From an uncultured Verrucomicrobia subdivision 3 bacterium (GTDB taxonomy: Bacteria > Verrucomicrobiota > Verrucomicrobiia > Limisphaerales > UBA11358), in contig CAIOUK010000014.1 of NCBI GenBank assembly GCA_903861445.1, forward strand, positions 1-21,541: DNA of 21,541 bases. Reading direction: 5' to 3'. A program made the position numbers and the translations under genes. This document shows, in pieces, positions 14,677 through 21,541 of the stretch (position 1 is its first letter; each line of letters begins with the position of its first letter). The notes under the pieces are model-generated. The model had not been told where the DNA came from. It worked only from the letters and a program-made list of their open reading frames with translations, and made no database searches.

Positions 14677-17331
14677 TTATTGCGGCTGCAACAAGACGCG
14701 CATGAACTGCTTTGGCTTGCCGCCAACAGCGGAGGTGGCACGATAGGAGATCATCTCCGGATCGTTTGTGTTCACGTCCGGCGGCGTGAATGACTGAATC
14801 TCACTTGAGAGCGAACTCCAGTTCACCAAATCATCGGACACCTGCGTCACATAGTTGTAATCGGTCACGGCCAGCGGATGCCGGAACGAGACGCAAAGAT
14901 GGCCATTGATCACCCGATAATAGGGCAGGCCGCTCGTGGCCACCGGATTCGTCGGGTTCAGGCCGAACGCGTAGCGGTAAAGATTCTTGATGCCCTTATT
15001 GCCGGTATCGGTATTGGCAAAGGCGCCCCAGTTGCCACCGGTGCCGTTGAAATACTGTTGCTGCCAAGTCGCGCCGGTCAGCAACTGATTCACGAGGAAC
15101 ACGCGGTCGAAGCCCGGACTCATCACCACATAGGTCGAGTTGGTCTTGAGCGTGATGGTGACCGACTTCGCGCCGGCGATAAGGTTGGTGGTCGTGGATT
15201 TGGGTGTGACAAAAATGAACGCTTCCGTCTGATTCACCCCGAAGTTCAGCAGCGGGAACGACGGCGTAATTGTATTACCAGAACCGTCCGTCAAAGTGTA
15301 ATCCAAGTTGCTCGATGCCGTGCCGCCCAGACCGAGGCGCACGGAAATCGCGCTGTTCAAAATGCCCCCGCGTGTGACCGAGAAAATAGCCGGCGTCGAG
15401 CTGGATTTTTCCGCCACGTCAGCCACGGCCTCGATGCTCACCTGCGCGGAGAGCGGCGCAATGGTCACTTGCGCAGAGTTTGCCGCCCCGATGTCATAGC
15501 CCGTGCCGGCGGTAAGGGCAATTTGCACAACTGTCGGCAGCGTGTCGGCCGTCAGATACGGATTCACCGCAATGGTGGCGGTGCGCAGGCCGGCGGGAAT
15601 GGTCACTTGGCTGGCAATCAATTGATAACTACTGCCATTCACTGCCGAACCGGAAATGGTCAGGTTCACCGGCAGCGCCGCCAGCAGCGAGCCGCTGCGC
15701 GTCACGGTGAATTGGCCGGCCATCGGGCCGTTTTCGCTGGCCGCCGGTTGCGTGGCCGCGATGGTCACGCTGGGCGAAAGCGCCTTGACGCCGGTGAGCA
15801 GAAAGCCGCCGTCGCACAACGCGCGCAGGTTGGTCTGTGAATATTGCACACCCAACAGAGTGATGGTCATGTTGGTGAAGCCGCCGGTGCCTTGATAATT
15901 GATGCCGAGATAGGTGTTCGTGCCGACCGTCGTGAGTTGAACGTAATTCGTGAGCTGCCACGCCGAGCCGAGCAGCACGCGGGAAATGTCCAGTGCGTCC
16001 ATGTTGTTGGTGGAAAAATCTTCAATGGTATCGTTGCCGGAATTGGGACCGGAAATGATGAACAAATCCGAACCGCCGTTGCCGCGCAACACGTCGTTGC
16101 CACGCCCACCGACAAGAATGTCGTTGCCCGCGCCGCCCACCAACCGGTCGTTGCCGGAACCGCCAACGAGGACATGCGGCAGTTCGCGGTCTATCGTGAC
16201 CACCGCCGCCTGATTGGTGCGGGAAATCGCGAAGCGAGAATCATCGGCGATAATATAACCGTGGTCGCGGCTCAAATAATAGTTGATGAGCATCTGTTGT
16301 TCGCCGAACGCGAGACCGGGGATGTCACTGAAACCAAACGGCGCGTTGGCCGCCGCCTGCGCGGCCTGACTCACCGCGTCGGGATAGTTCGGCCGATAGA
16401 CGTTGAGCCAAACGACATAGTTGGTGGCGTGCGCCGGATTTTCATCGCGCAAACCGAGACTGAAACTGGTTGGCCCAGCATAGGCGGCGGGACCGTTGTG
16501 CGCGAAAATCAGCCGACCACGATTCACGTCATCCACAGTGAACTGGCTGCCGAGCCCCAGCGGCACATCGTTGGTATAGTTGCGCAAATAAAAATATCCG
16601 TTGCCGGGAACGCTATTCAGCGTAAAAACAATATTCGTGCTGGCGCTGTCGGAATCCAGCACCGCCAGCGGAATTTCCGTCAACCCGTCCGCGTAAGCCC
16701 AGTATTCAGTGGTGAGCAAAGTGGGAAACCGGTTGTCCTGATAAGGCGTGCCGCCCATCAGATATTTTTGCAGGTTGGACAAACCGTCGGCGGAGGTGAC
16801 GCCGTTCGGATCACTCACGCCATAGAGCGCTTTCCACCAGTCGGGAATACCGTCGCCGCTGGTGCTGGCGAGTTGATTGGTCAGTTCCAAATCCAAGCGA
16901 TAAGTAGAAGCGCGCAAGCCCTGACCGACGATGAACGAACTGCTGCCGGGGGCGACGATGCTGGCGGCATTGGTGTTCACCATCATAGACACAATCGTGC
17001 AGGTGGCCGCCGAGGCGGACAGCGGCACTTGGCTGGAATCCACTGCCAAACCATAGGTCAGCACCTGATGGGGCACAGAAAGGCGATAGGAGTAACGACC
17101 GTTGCTGAGCGGTGCCAAGGAAGTATGGACAGTAATCATCTGACCGTCCGGCCGGGCGATGGTCCAAGTGAGTTTGCCGCTGGTGATGAGGTCAATCTGC
17201 GCCGTGGTTCGATTGATGACTTCCCCGTAGAAGAGGGTGTCCGGCTCGATGATTTGGGCGTTGGCCAATGCCGAACCCAGCGCCACACCGCCGGCGACCA
17301 CGCGAAGGAGTTTTAGGAAATAATTTTTCAT
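14677..17331 (-). CDS. Secreted RTX/Calx-beta multidomain protein (884 aa)
   Basis: The ATG at 17331 gives a Sec signal peptide ('KNYFLKLLRVVAGGVALGSALANA', cleavage likely after A25). Further on: ~158-195, a 'GDGIPDWWKALYG...ADGLSNLQKYL' calcium-type motif common in Verrucomicrobiota exported proteins; ~210-310, a CSPG/cadherin-like domain ('DVNRGRLIFAHNG'); 389-424, four RTX nonapeptides followed by a serralysin-like stretch 'GNDTIEDFSTNNMDALDIS'; ~514-625 and ~626-749, two Calx-beta-like domains ('VTRSG...ALPVNLTISGSAVNG'; 'VTRGG...AISVRLGLGGTASSNLDY'); the last ~130 residues, a C-terminal module with 'QVSDDLVNWSS'. It is complete and lies 18 nt after the TcA-like gene and 20 nt before the parvulin gene. 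Its role is probably structural or adhesive and calcium-dependent; no enzyme motif was seen. Confidence 0.85.
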   Translation of the reverse strand: MKNYFLKLLRVVAGGVALGSALANAQIIEPDTLFYGEVINRTTAQIDLITSGKLTWTIARPDGQMITVHTSLAPLSNGRYSYRLSVPHQVLTYGLAVDSSQVPLSASAATCTIVSMMVNTNAASIVAPGSSSFIVGQGLRASTYRLDLELTNQLASTSGDGIPDWWKALYGVSDPNGVTSADGLSNLQKYLMGGTPYQDNRFPTLLTTEYWAYADGLTEIPLAVLDSDSASTNIVFTLNSVPGNGYFYLRNYTNDVPLGLGSQFTVDDVNRGRLIFAHNGPAAYAGPTSFSLGLRDENPAHATNYVVWLNVYRPNYPDAVSQAAQAAANAPFGFSDIPGLAFGEQQMLINYYLSRDHGYIIADDSRFAISRTNQAAVVTIDRELPHVLVGGSGNDRLVGGAGNDILVGGRGNDVLRGNGGSDLFIISGPNSGNDTIEDFSTNNMDALDISRVLLGSAWQLTNYVQLTTVGTNTYLGINYQGTGGFTNMTITLLGVQYSQTNLRALCDGGFLLTGVKALSPSVTIAATQPAASENGPMAGQFTVTRSGSLLAALPVNLTISGSAVNGSSYQLIASQVTIPAGLRTATIAVNPYLTADTLPTVVQIALTAGTGYDIGAANSAQVTIAPLSAQVSIEAVADVAEKSSSTPAIFSVTRGGILNSAISVRLGLGGTASSNLDYTLTDGSGNTITPSFPLLNFGVNQTEAFIFVTPKSTTTNLIAGAKSVTITLKTNSTYVVMSPGFDRVFLVNQLLTGATWQQQYFNGTGGNWGAFANTDTGNKGIKNLYRYAFGLNPTNPVATSGLPYYRVINGHLCVSFRHPLAVTDYNYVTQVSDDLVNWSSLSSEIQSFTPPDVNTNDPEMISYRATSAVGGKPKQFMRVLLQPQ
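16060..16167 (-). repeat. Four RTX nonapeptide repeats
   Basis: Four 27-nt units encode VGGSGNDRL, VGGAGNDIL, VGGRGNDVL and RGNGGSDLF, matching the GGxGxDxLx consensus that forms a calcium-binding parallel beta-roll. In most RTX proteins this block is near the C-terminus next to a type I secretion signal. Here ~460 residues follow it and the protein has a Sec signal peptide. Confidence 0.9.
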
Positions 17332-17338
17332 GACTTTG

Positions 17339-17343
17339 CCTCT
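17339..17343 (-). promoter_or_regulatory. Ribosome binding site of the RTX/Calx-beta gene
   Basis: AGAGG lies 7 nt before the ATG at 17331 and inside the 18-nt gap after the upstream stop codon. It is the only properly spaced Shine-Dalgarno-like site before a gene start in this operon and supports the chosen start. Confidence 0.55.
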
Positions 17344-17349
17344 GGTTGA

Positions 17350-20300
17350 TCAGTCGCCGGAATATCCGTAAGTGGAAATGTTGAGTTGAATGTCGTCCAC
17401 AGTGCTCATGAACGCCTGCAAGCCGGCCTTCGGATCGTTAAGCAACGACGCGCCGGGGATGATGAGCAGCCATTGCGTGTTCCACACCGAACGCCCCATC
17501 AACCGCTGATCCGCACTGGGGAAGGACGGCGAGTTGGTGTAGTTATTGATGTAATACCAGTAACTGTTGTTGGCATTGGCCAGGAAGCTGGAGTATTGCC
17601 GGATGTCACCGAAGGTGCCGCTGCTGCCAGTCACGCTGTCAATGAACGGCCGCCAGTTGGGGTTGCTGAAATCCGCGCTGGTGGCCGGATACGGCAGCGG
17701 GATGTTCTGGTCGCAAACATTCCAATAGCGCACGTTCAAGTTCGGGTCGTTGGGAATCGTCATGACATCGGCCCCGACTGGAATCAGATAGACGCGCGGC
17801 GAAGCGGACATCGATGTGTTGGCGCCGTTGATATAGCCGTTGTAATTATTGAAGCCAACGGCCACGGACGCGATGCGCGTGGAGTAAACCGACGGATCGT
17901 AAGACACGTCGGGATTGGCTCCCAGCGGATTATTGAAGAAATTCTGGCCCGACTTGATGACGGTGGTGAACGGAATGACCAAGCCCGGTTGCGGACCGTT
18001 GGCTTGAGCCGCAAACGGCCGGCAATAGCGCGCGAATTCGGCGACGTCCCACAAGTTGCTGTGGTAGTAGTTGGCCAAGGTGTTGAACCAAGCCTGATCG
18101 TCGGCCGGCTGGTTGGTCGGATTCGAGTCAGTATTTTCAAACAGAGAATAGCGCAGGGAGATCGTTTCGTTTTCCTGAATCGGATTGAGCAGCCCCATGC
18201 GCGAACTCAACACCTGATAATTCGCATTCAGTTTTGCAAGATCCTCCGCCAAGCCTTTGCCGCCCACTTGCGGCGTGCCGGTGCCATCCACGAAACCGAT
18301 GCTGCGCTGATGAATGATGTCCGACATGATGTCCAGTGGAGATCCGGGATCGTCCGAACTCAAATTCAAATCGTAATCGTAGGCCGAAGCCGCCAGATAC
18401 GCGTAGCGTGAAGCGAGATCAAAGGCGGAACGATACTGCTCCAGCGCGGTGTTGCGCGAAAACCGGAAGGTGAAGTCTTGATATTGCGCCTGCTGGTTTT
18501 GCACGGCCACCTGCTTGTTGTAGTTCGAACGTTCCTGAATCAAACGGGCGCCATTGGCCAACGTGGTGCGGTAGTCAGCGCCGGCGGATTGTAAAGTTTG
18601 AACCGCTTTGAATACGGCGATGCGCTGGTCAGCCTCCTGTTTCACCAACGATTGGATTTCATACAAACTGTTCAGCAATTCTTCCTTGGCTGTGATTTGG
18701 TTGATTTGTGTATCAATCGCCAAATCAGAAATTTCCTTGCCGATATCCGCCGCCAAACCGATGGACTGGACGGCGATATCTCCGGCCTGGGTGGCGGCCT
18801 GCGCCACTTCCACCGCAATCTCGATGCCACCGCGCGCCGGCGCCAGAATGTCACCCGCGCTGTCCGCCAACCCGACTTCCGGCGTCATCGTCGGAATCAT
18901 TTCGGCAACCGCCTTGCCTGCCTCCTCTTCATCTTGATTCAAATAGTCGAGAACGTTCTTGGCCAGATCCGCCGCGCCTTTGGCGGTGTCAAAAGCGATA
19001 TCCAAAGAACCTTTGGTGATCTGCAAGTTATAAATGCTGTTGTCCCATTGAAACTTCTGGTTCATGTAAGTCAACTTGTTGATCATGTCGCTGGAGATTT
19101 GTTGCCAGACATTGATTTCATGGGCCAGATCCGCCTGCGCCTGAACCATGTCGCCAAGATTTTTCTGCAATGTTCCAGTGGAAGCGCGTTGACCCCATGA
19201 CGCCGGAGCGACATAGGAATAGCCGCTGGCCATGACCGGCAATTGCAGATTCTGCAACATCTGGTTGGTCGGCACTGAACCGGCAGCGAAGTCGGTGTAA
19301 TTCGGCGTGTTCAACTGGCCGTTGAGGATGGTCAGGTTAAACTGCTGCTGCCAGGTAGCGGAGTTGATACTCACAAAGGATTGGTTCTGGAATATGCTCG
19401 CACCGCTTCCGGTCTGGCTCTGCAGACTGCTGGCCAACGCCAAACTGGGCGCGGGCACAGTGCTGTCATTGACCGTGTTGACATTGACGTAGTTGTAGAG
19501 CGCCAAGTCCGGCCCCTGATAACCTGCCGGATACAACTTACCCGAGCCGATGGTTCCGGCATACGGCGTGCCGAAAATTTCAATCAACTGATTGCGGTAG
19601 GACAAGTCCTGATCCCGCACCGCGTTTTGCAAATCCGCCTGAGAAGACGCCACCTGCCGGATGAGGTTGTTGAACTGGTTCGCGTTGTTGAATTGCGACA
19701 AGGCATTGTTCAAGGCCGCAATTGCCTTGGCATACGTCTGGTTAAAAAAGCTACCCTGAGTCAAATCCACGGCGAATGAAAGTGCCCCCTTGTGCAAACC
19801 CAACGGATTGTCGCCGGTGTCCACCTGATCCATCGTTGACTGGATGGCCGTGAAATTGGCGACCACAGAGGAAATATCCGTCACCGTCGTGCGATCCACC
19901 TTCTGGATGCCAGTGTAATTGGTGTTCGGATGCACTGCCGGCAGCAGGGCATTAGCCGTCACCCAATCGAAGAGCGCTCCCTGCCCGGCACGCCGCGCCC
20001 ATTCGTCCACGCCCCACGCCTGCGCCGGATCAGTGTCCATATAGCCCTGCCACTGACCACGCGGATCAGCCACATATTTCTGCCGGTATGTGAGACTGAG
20101 AATCTGCGCGCCGGCGGCGGCCTTGGCCGCCGCAACCTTGGCGAAGTTGCGCTCGTCCAAATAATCCACCGGAATCACCACGTTCTGGGAATTGATATAT
20201 TCCGAGCGCGACACCCAATTGAAATACGGATTGCGCAACAGGTCGTAATCCATCCGCTCGGAGGTGAGATAATGCCCCCAGGCATCGCCATGCCCCTGTG

Positions 20301-21541
20301 GATAAAGTGTCATCGCGTCCTTCACGTCAATGACGCCGTCGTTGTTGACGTCAGTGATGTTGTATTTCATCACATAAGCCGCCTCACCCTCGGCACCCGT
20401 GAAATTCCAGTAAAGACGATTGAAAACTGGCGAGCCATTGTTTGCCGCCTCCCCGCGCAGCAAGCCAAGTTCCTCGTCCAACCGCGTGGACAACTGATTC
20501 TGGAAGGCGAGAATGTTCGGCTCCATCGCGCCGTAGCCCGGACCGGCACCGGAAAGATCGTTGCCAGGACCACTGCCGTAACCGATGGCCGGATTCATGG
20601 AATCCGAATACGCCTCGTTGCCCAACAACAAATAAAATTCGCTGAGACGGGTGGAGGCTAATTCCAACGCGTTGGCGATGGAATCATCGCAAATCGGCGT
20701 GGACAGGTTGATGCTCAAATCCTCGCCGCGCTGAAGGATTGTTTGATACAACTGAATCAAACCGACGTTCTGAATCACGTTTGGATCCGAATTGAGCGCC
20801 ACCGGCCCGGTGTAAGCCGCGCCGAGCTGCTGGATGATGCTGTTATACACCGCCGGCGCATTTTGTGTGAAGTCAGTAATGCGCGTCTCGAACGGGTTCA
20901 CCGCCGTCATCACGCGCTTGATCCAGCCTTCTGCAAGCTGAGCCACATAATCTGGCTGGCCGAACACGTTAAAATCCGTCGTCGGTGAAGAATTGCCCGC
21001 ACCAATCCAGTCATACGGGATGCCGTTGGTATAGTTGCCCAAAATATCCCGCTGCTCGCCGTTGGGCTGCGTCACTTCCCAGTTCACACCATTGACTGTC
21101 TCGTTTTTGTGGCGGTAGCGCAGGAAAAACCAAGTGTCGCCCAGCAACACCTGCGGCGCGCTCGGGTCGCCTTTGAGCACCAATTGAGAAAAGCCGAGAC
21201 CCTGATTACCACTCGGATCGGCGAACAATTTCCACGGCGTGGGCGAAGGCTGCCGATCCGGCGGCAGCGCGGTGGTGCCGTCCTCCGGCCGATACCACCA
21301 TTCAAACACCAAATCGTCGGCGTTGCCGCCGAAGTCGGCGGTGTGGCGGAGCGTGATGTTCTCGTCAAAGGGATTGGATGACAGGATGGTCGCAATGGAA
21401 CCGCGATACCGCTCGGTTTTGTCCACCTTGATGATGTGCAACGCCACTGGCGCGCTGCCCAACGCATCGCTGTTATTTTCCGCGACCGTCACATAACTGA
21501 TCTGCACCGGATTGGCCGGATCCAGAAAATTACCATTGGCC
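17350..21541 (-). CDS. Giant protein with TcA-like (Tc toxin A subunit) C-terminal half (5' truncated by window edge)
   Basis: The frame is open from the right edge (first full codon at 21540) to TGA 17352-17350, giving 1396 visible residues; the GTG at 21507 is internal. A dockerin/EF-hand-like loop 'DVNNDGVIDVKD' lies near residue 395. From about residue 785 the protein is largely alpha-helical. A small-residue-rich segment (~851-942) runs 'PEVGLADSAGDILAPARGG', then 'VAQAATQAGDIAVQSIG' and 'LAADIGKEI'. A polar coiled-coil-like helix follows, then 'FRFSRNTALEQYRSAFDLAS', then 'LAEDLAKLNANY', and a beta-rich end with 'RIASVAVGF', 'RPF' and 'TVDDIQLNIS'. The order and spacing match, as I remember it, the end of TcA subunits: shaft helices, hydrophobic tip, return helices, TcB-binding domain. 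This is an inference from pattern, not a search. If right, it is a divergent pore or translocation protein; otherwise it is an unknown coiled-coil surface protein. Confidence 0.6.
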   Translation of the reverse strand, partial: ANGNFLDPANPVQISYVTVAENNSDALGSAPVALHIIKVDKTERYRGSIATILSSNPFDENITLRHTADFGGNADDLVFEWWYRPEDGTTALPPDRQPSPTPWKLFADPSGNQGLGFSQLVLKGDPSAPQVLLGDTWFFLRYRHKNETVNGVNWEVTQPNGEQRDILGNYTNGIPYDWIGAGNSSPTTDFNVFGQPDYVAQLAEGWIKRVMTAVNPFETRITDFTQNAPAVYNSIIQQLGAAYTGPVALNSDPNVIQNVGLIQLYQTILQRGEDLSINLSTPICDDSIANALELASTRLSEFYLLLGNEAYSDSMNPAIGYGSGPGNDLSGAGPGYGAMEPNILAFQNQLSTRLDEELGLLRGEAANNGSPVFNRLYWNFTGAEGEAAYVMKYNITDVNNDGVIDVKDAMTLYPQGHGDAWGHYLTSERMDYDLLRNPYFNWVSRSEYINSQNVVIPVDYLDERNFAKVAAAKAAAGAQILSLTYRQKYVADPRGQWQGYMDTDPAQAWGVDEWARRAGQGALFDWVTANALLPAVHPNTNYTGIQKVDRTTVTDISSVVANFTAIQSTMDQVDTGDNPLGLHKGALSFAVDLTQGSFFNQTYAKAIAALNNALSQFNNANQFNNLIRQVASSQADLQNAVRDQDLSYRNQLIEIFGTPYAGTIGSGKLYPAGYQGPDLALYNYVNVNTVNDSTVPAPSLALASSLQSQTGSGASIFQNQSFVSINSATWQQQFNLTILNGQLNTPNYTDFAAGSVPTNQMLQNLQLPVMASGYSYVAPASWGQRASTGTLQKNLGDMVQAQADLAHEINVWQQISSDMINKLTYMNQKFQWDNSIYNLQITKGSLDIAFDTAKGAADLAKNVLDYLNQDEEEAGKAVAEMIPTMTPEVGLADSAGDILAPARGGIEIAVEVAQAATQAGDIAVQSIGLAADIGKEISDLAIDTQINQITAKEELLNSLYEIQSLVKQEADQRIAVFKAVQTLQSAGADYRTTLANGARLIQERSNYNKQVAVQNQQAQYQDFTFRFSRNTALEQYRSAFDLASRYAYLAASAYDYDLNLSSDDPGSPLDIMSDIIHQRSIGFVDGTGTPQVGGKGLAEDLAKLNANYQVLSSRMGLLNPIQENETISLRYSLFENTDSNPTNQPADDQAWFNTLANYYHSNLWDVAEFARYCRPFAAQANGPQPGLVIPFTTVIKSGQNFFNNPLGANPDVSYDPSVYSTRIASVAVGFNNYNGYINGANTSMSASPRVYLIPVGADVMTIPNDPNLNVRYWNVCDQNIPLPYPATSADFSNPNWRPFIDSVTGSSGTFGDIRQYSSFLANANNSYWYYINNYTNSPSFPSADQRLMGRSVWNTQWLLIIPGASLLNDPKAGLQAFMSTVDDIQLNISTYGYSGD

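Overview
The window looks like a stretch of a Verrucomicrobiota chromosome, probably near Limisphaerales/Pedosphaera. This is an inference from protein style: very large Asn/Thr-rich secreted proteins, the 'DGIPDWWK' and 'YxLQxxTNLxxW...YYR' type modules, weak Shine-Dalgarno sequences and a moderately GC-rich composition. No rRNA or other phylogenetic marker is present to prove it.

Plus strand, 1-2052: the 3' part of a five-bladed beta-propeller glycosidase-like gene (clan of GH32/43/68/130), cut by the left window edge. It overlaps by ATGA with a complete Gfo/Idh/MocA-family NAD(P)-dependent oxidoreductase. Together they look like the tail of a sugar or polysaccharide utilisation operon. Between 2053 and 2289 lie a tRNA-Pro(CGG) on the minus strand and an inverted-repeat region.

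Minus strand, 21541-2290: four genes with gaps of only 18, 20 and 10 nt, so almost certainly one operon. In transcription order they are: (1) the last 1396 codons of a giant protein cut by the right window edge, whose C-terminal half resembles the channel and TcB-binding end of TcA subunits of Tc (ABC) toxins; (2) an 884-residue Sec-exported protein with an internal RTX calcium-binding block and two Calx-beta-like domains; (3) a 320-residue lipoprotein of the PpiC/SurA parvulin family that lacks the usual active-site His; (4) a 3797-residue Sec-exported protein. The fourth is built from 12 copies of a ~128-residue beta module in two blocks, a CSLREA-type right-handed beta-helix, a lamin-tail-like domain, ten Big_9/cadherin-like modules, a seven-bladed FG-GAP propeller, an Ig-like domain and a C-terminal module shared in outline with protein (2).

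My reading is that the operon makes a calcium-dependent, cell-surface or secreted giant-protein assembly with its own envelope chaperone, and that its first gene may be a divergent TcA-like pore or translocation component. No TcB/TcC (Rhs-type) gene is visible here. Apart from the two edge-truncated genes, all genes appear intact. I see no transposase, CRISPR array, phage gene or origin.
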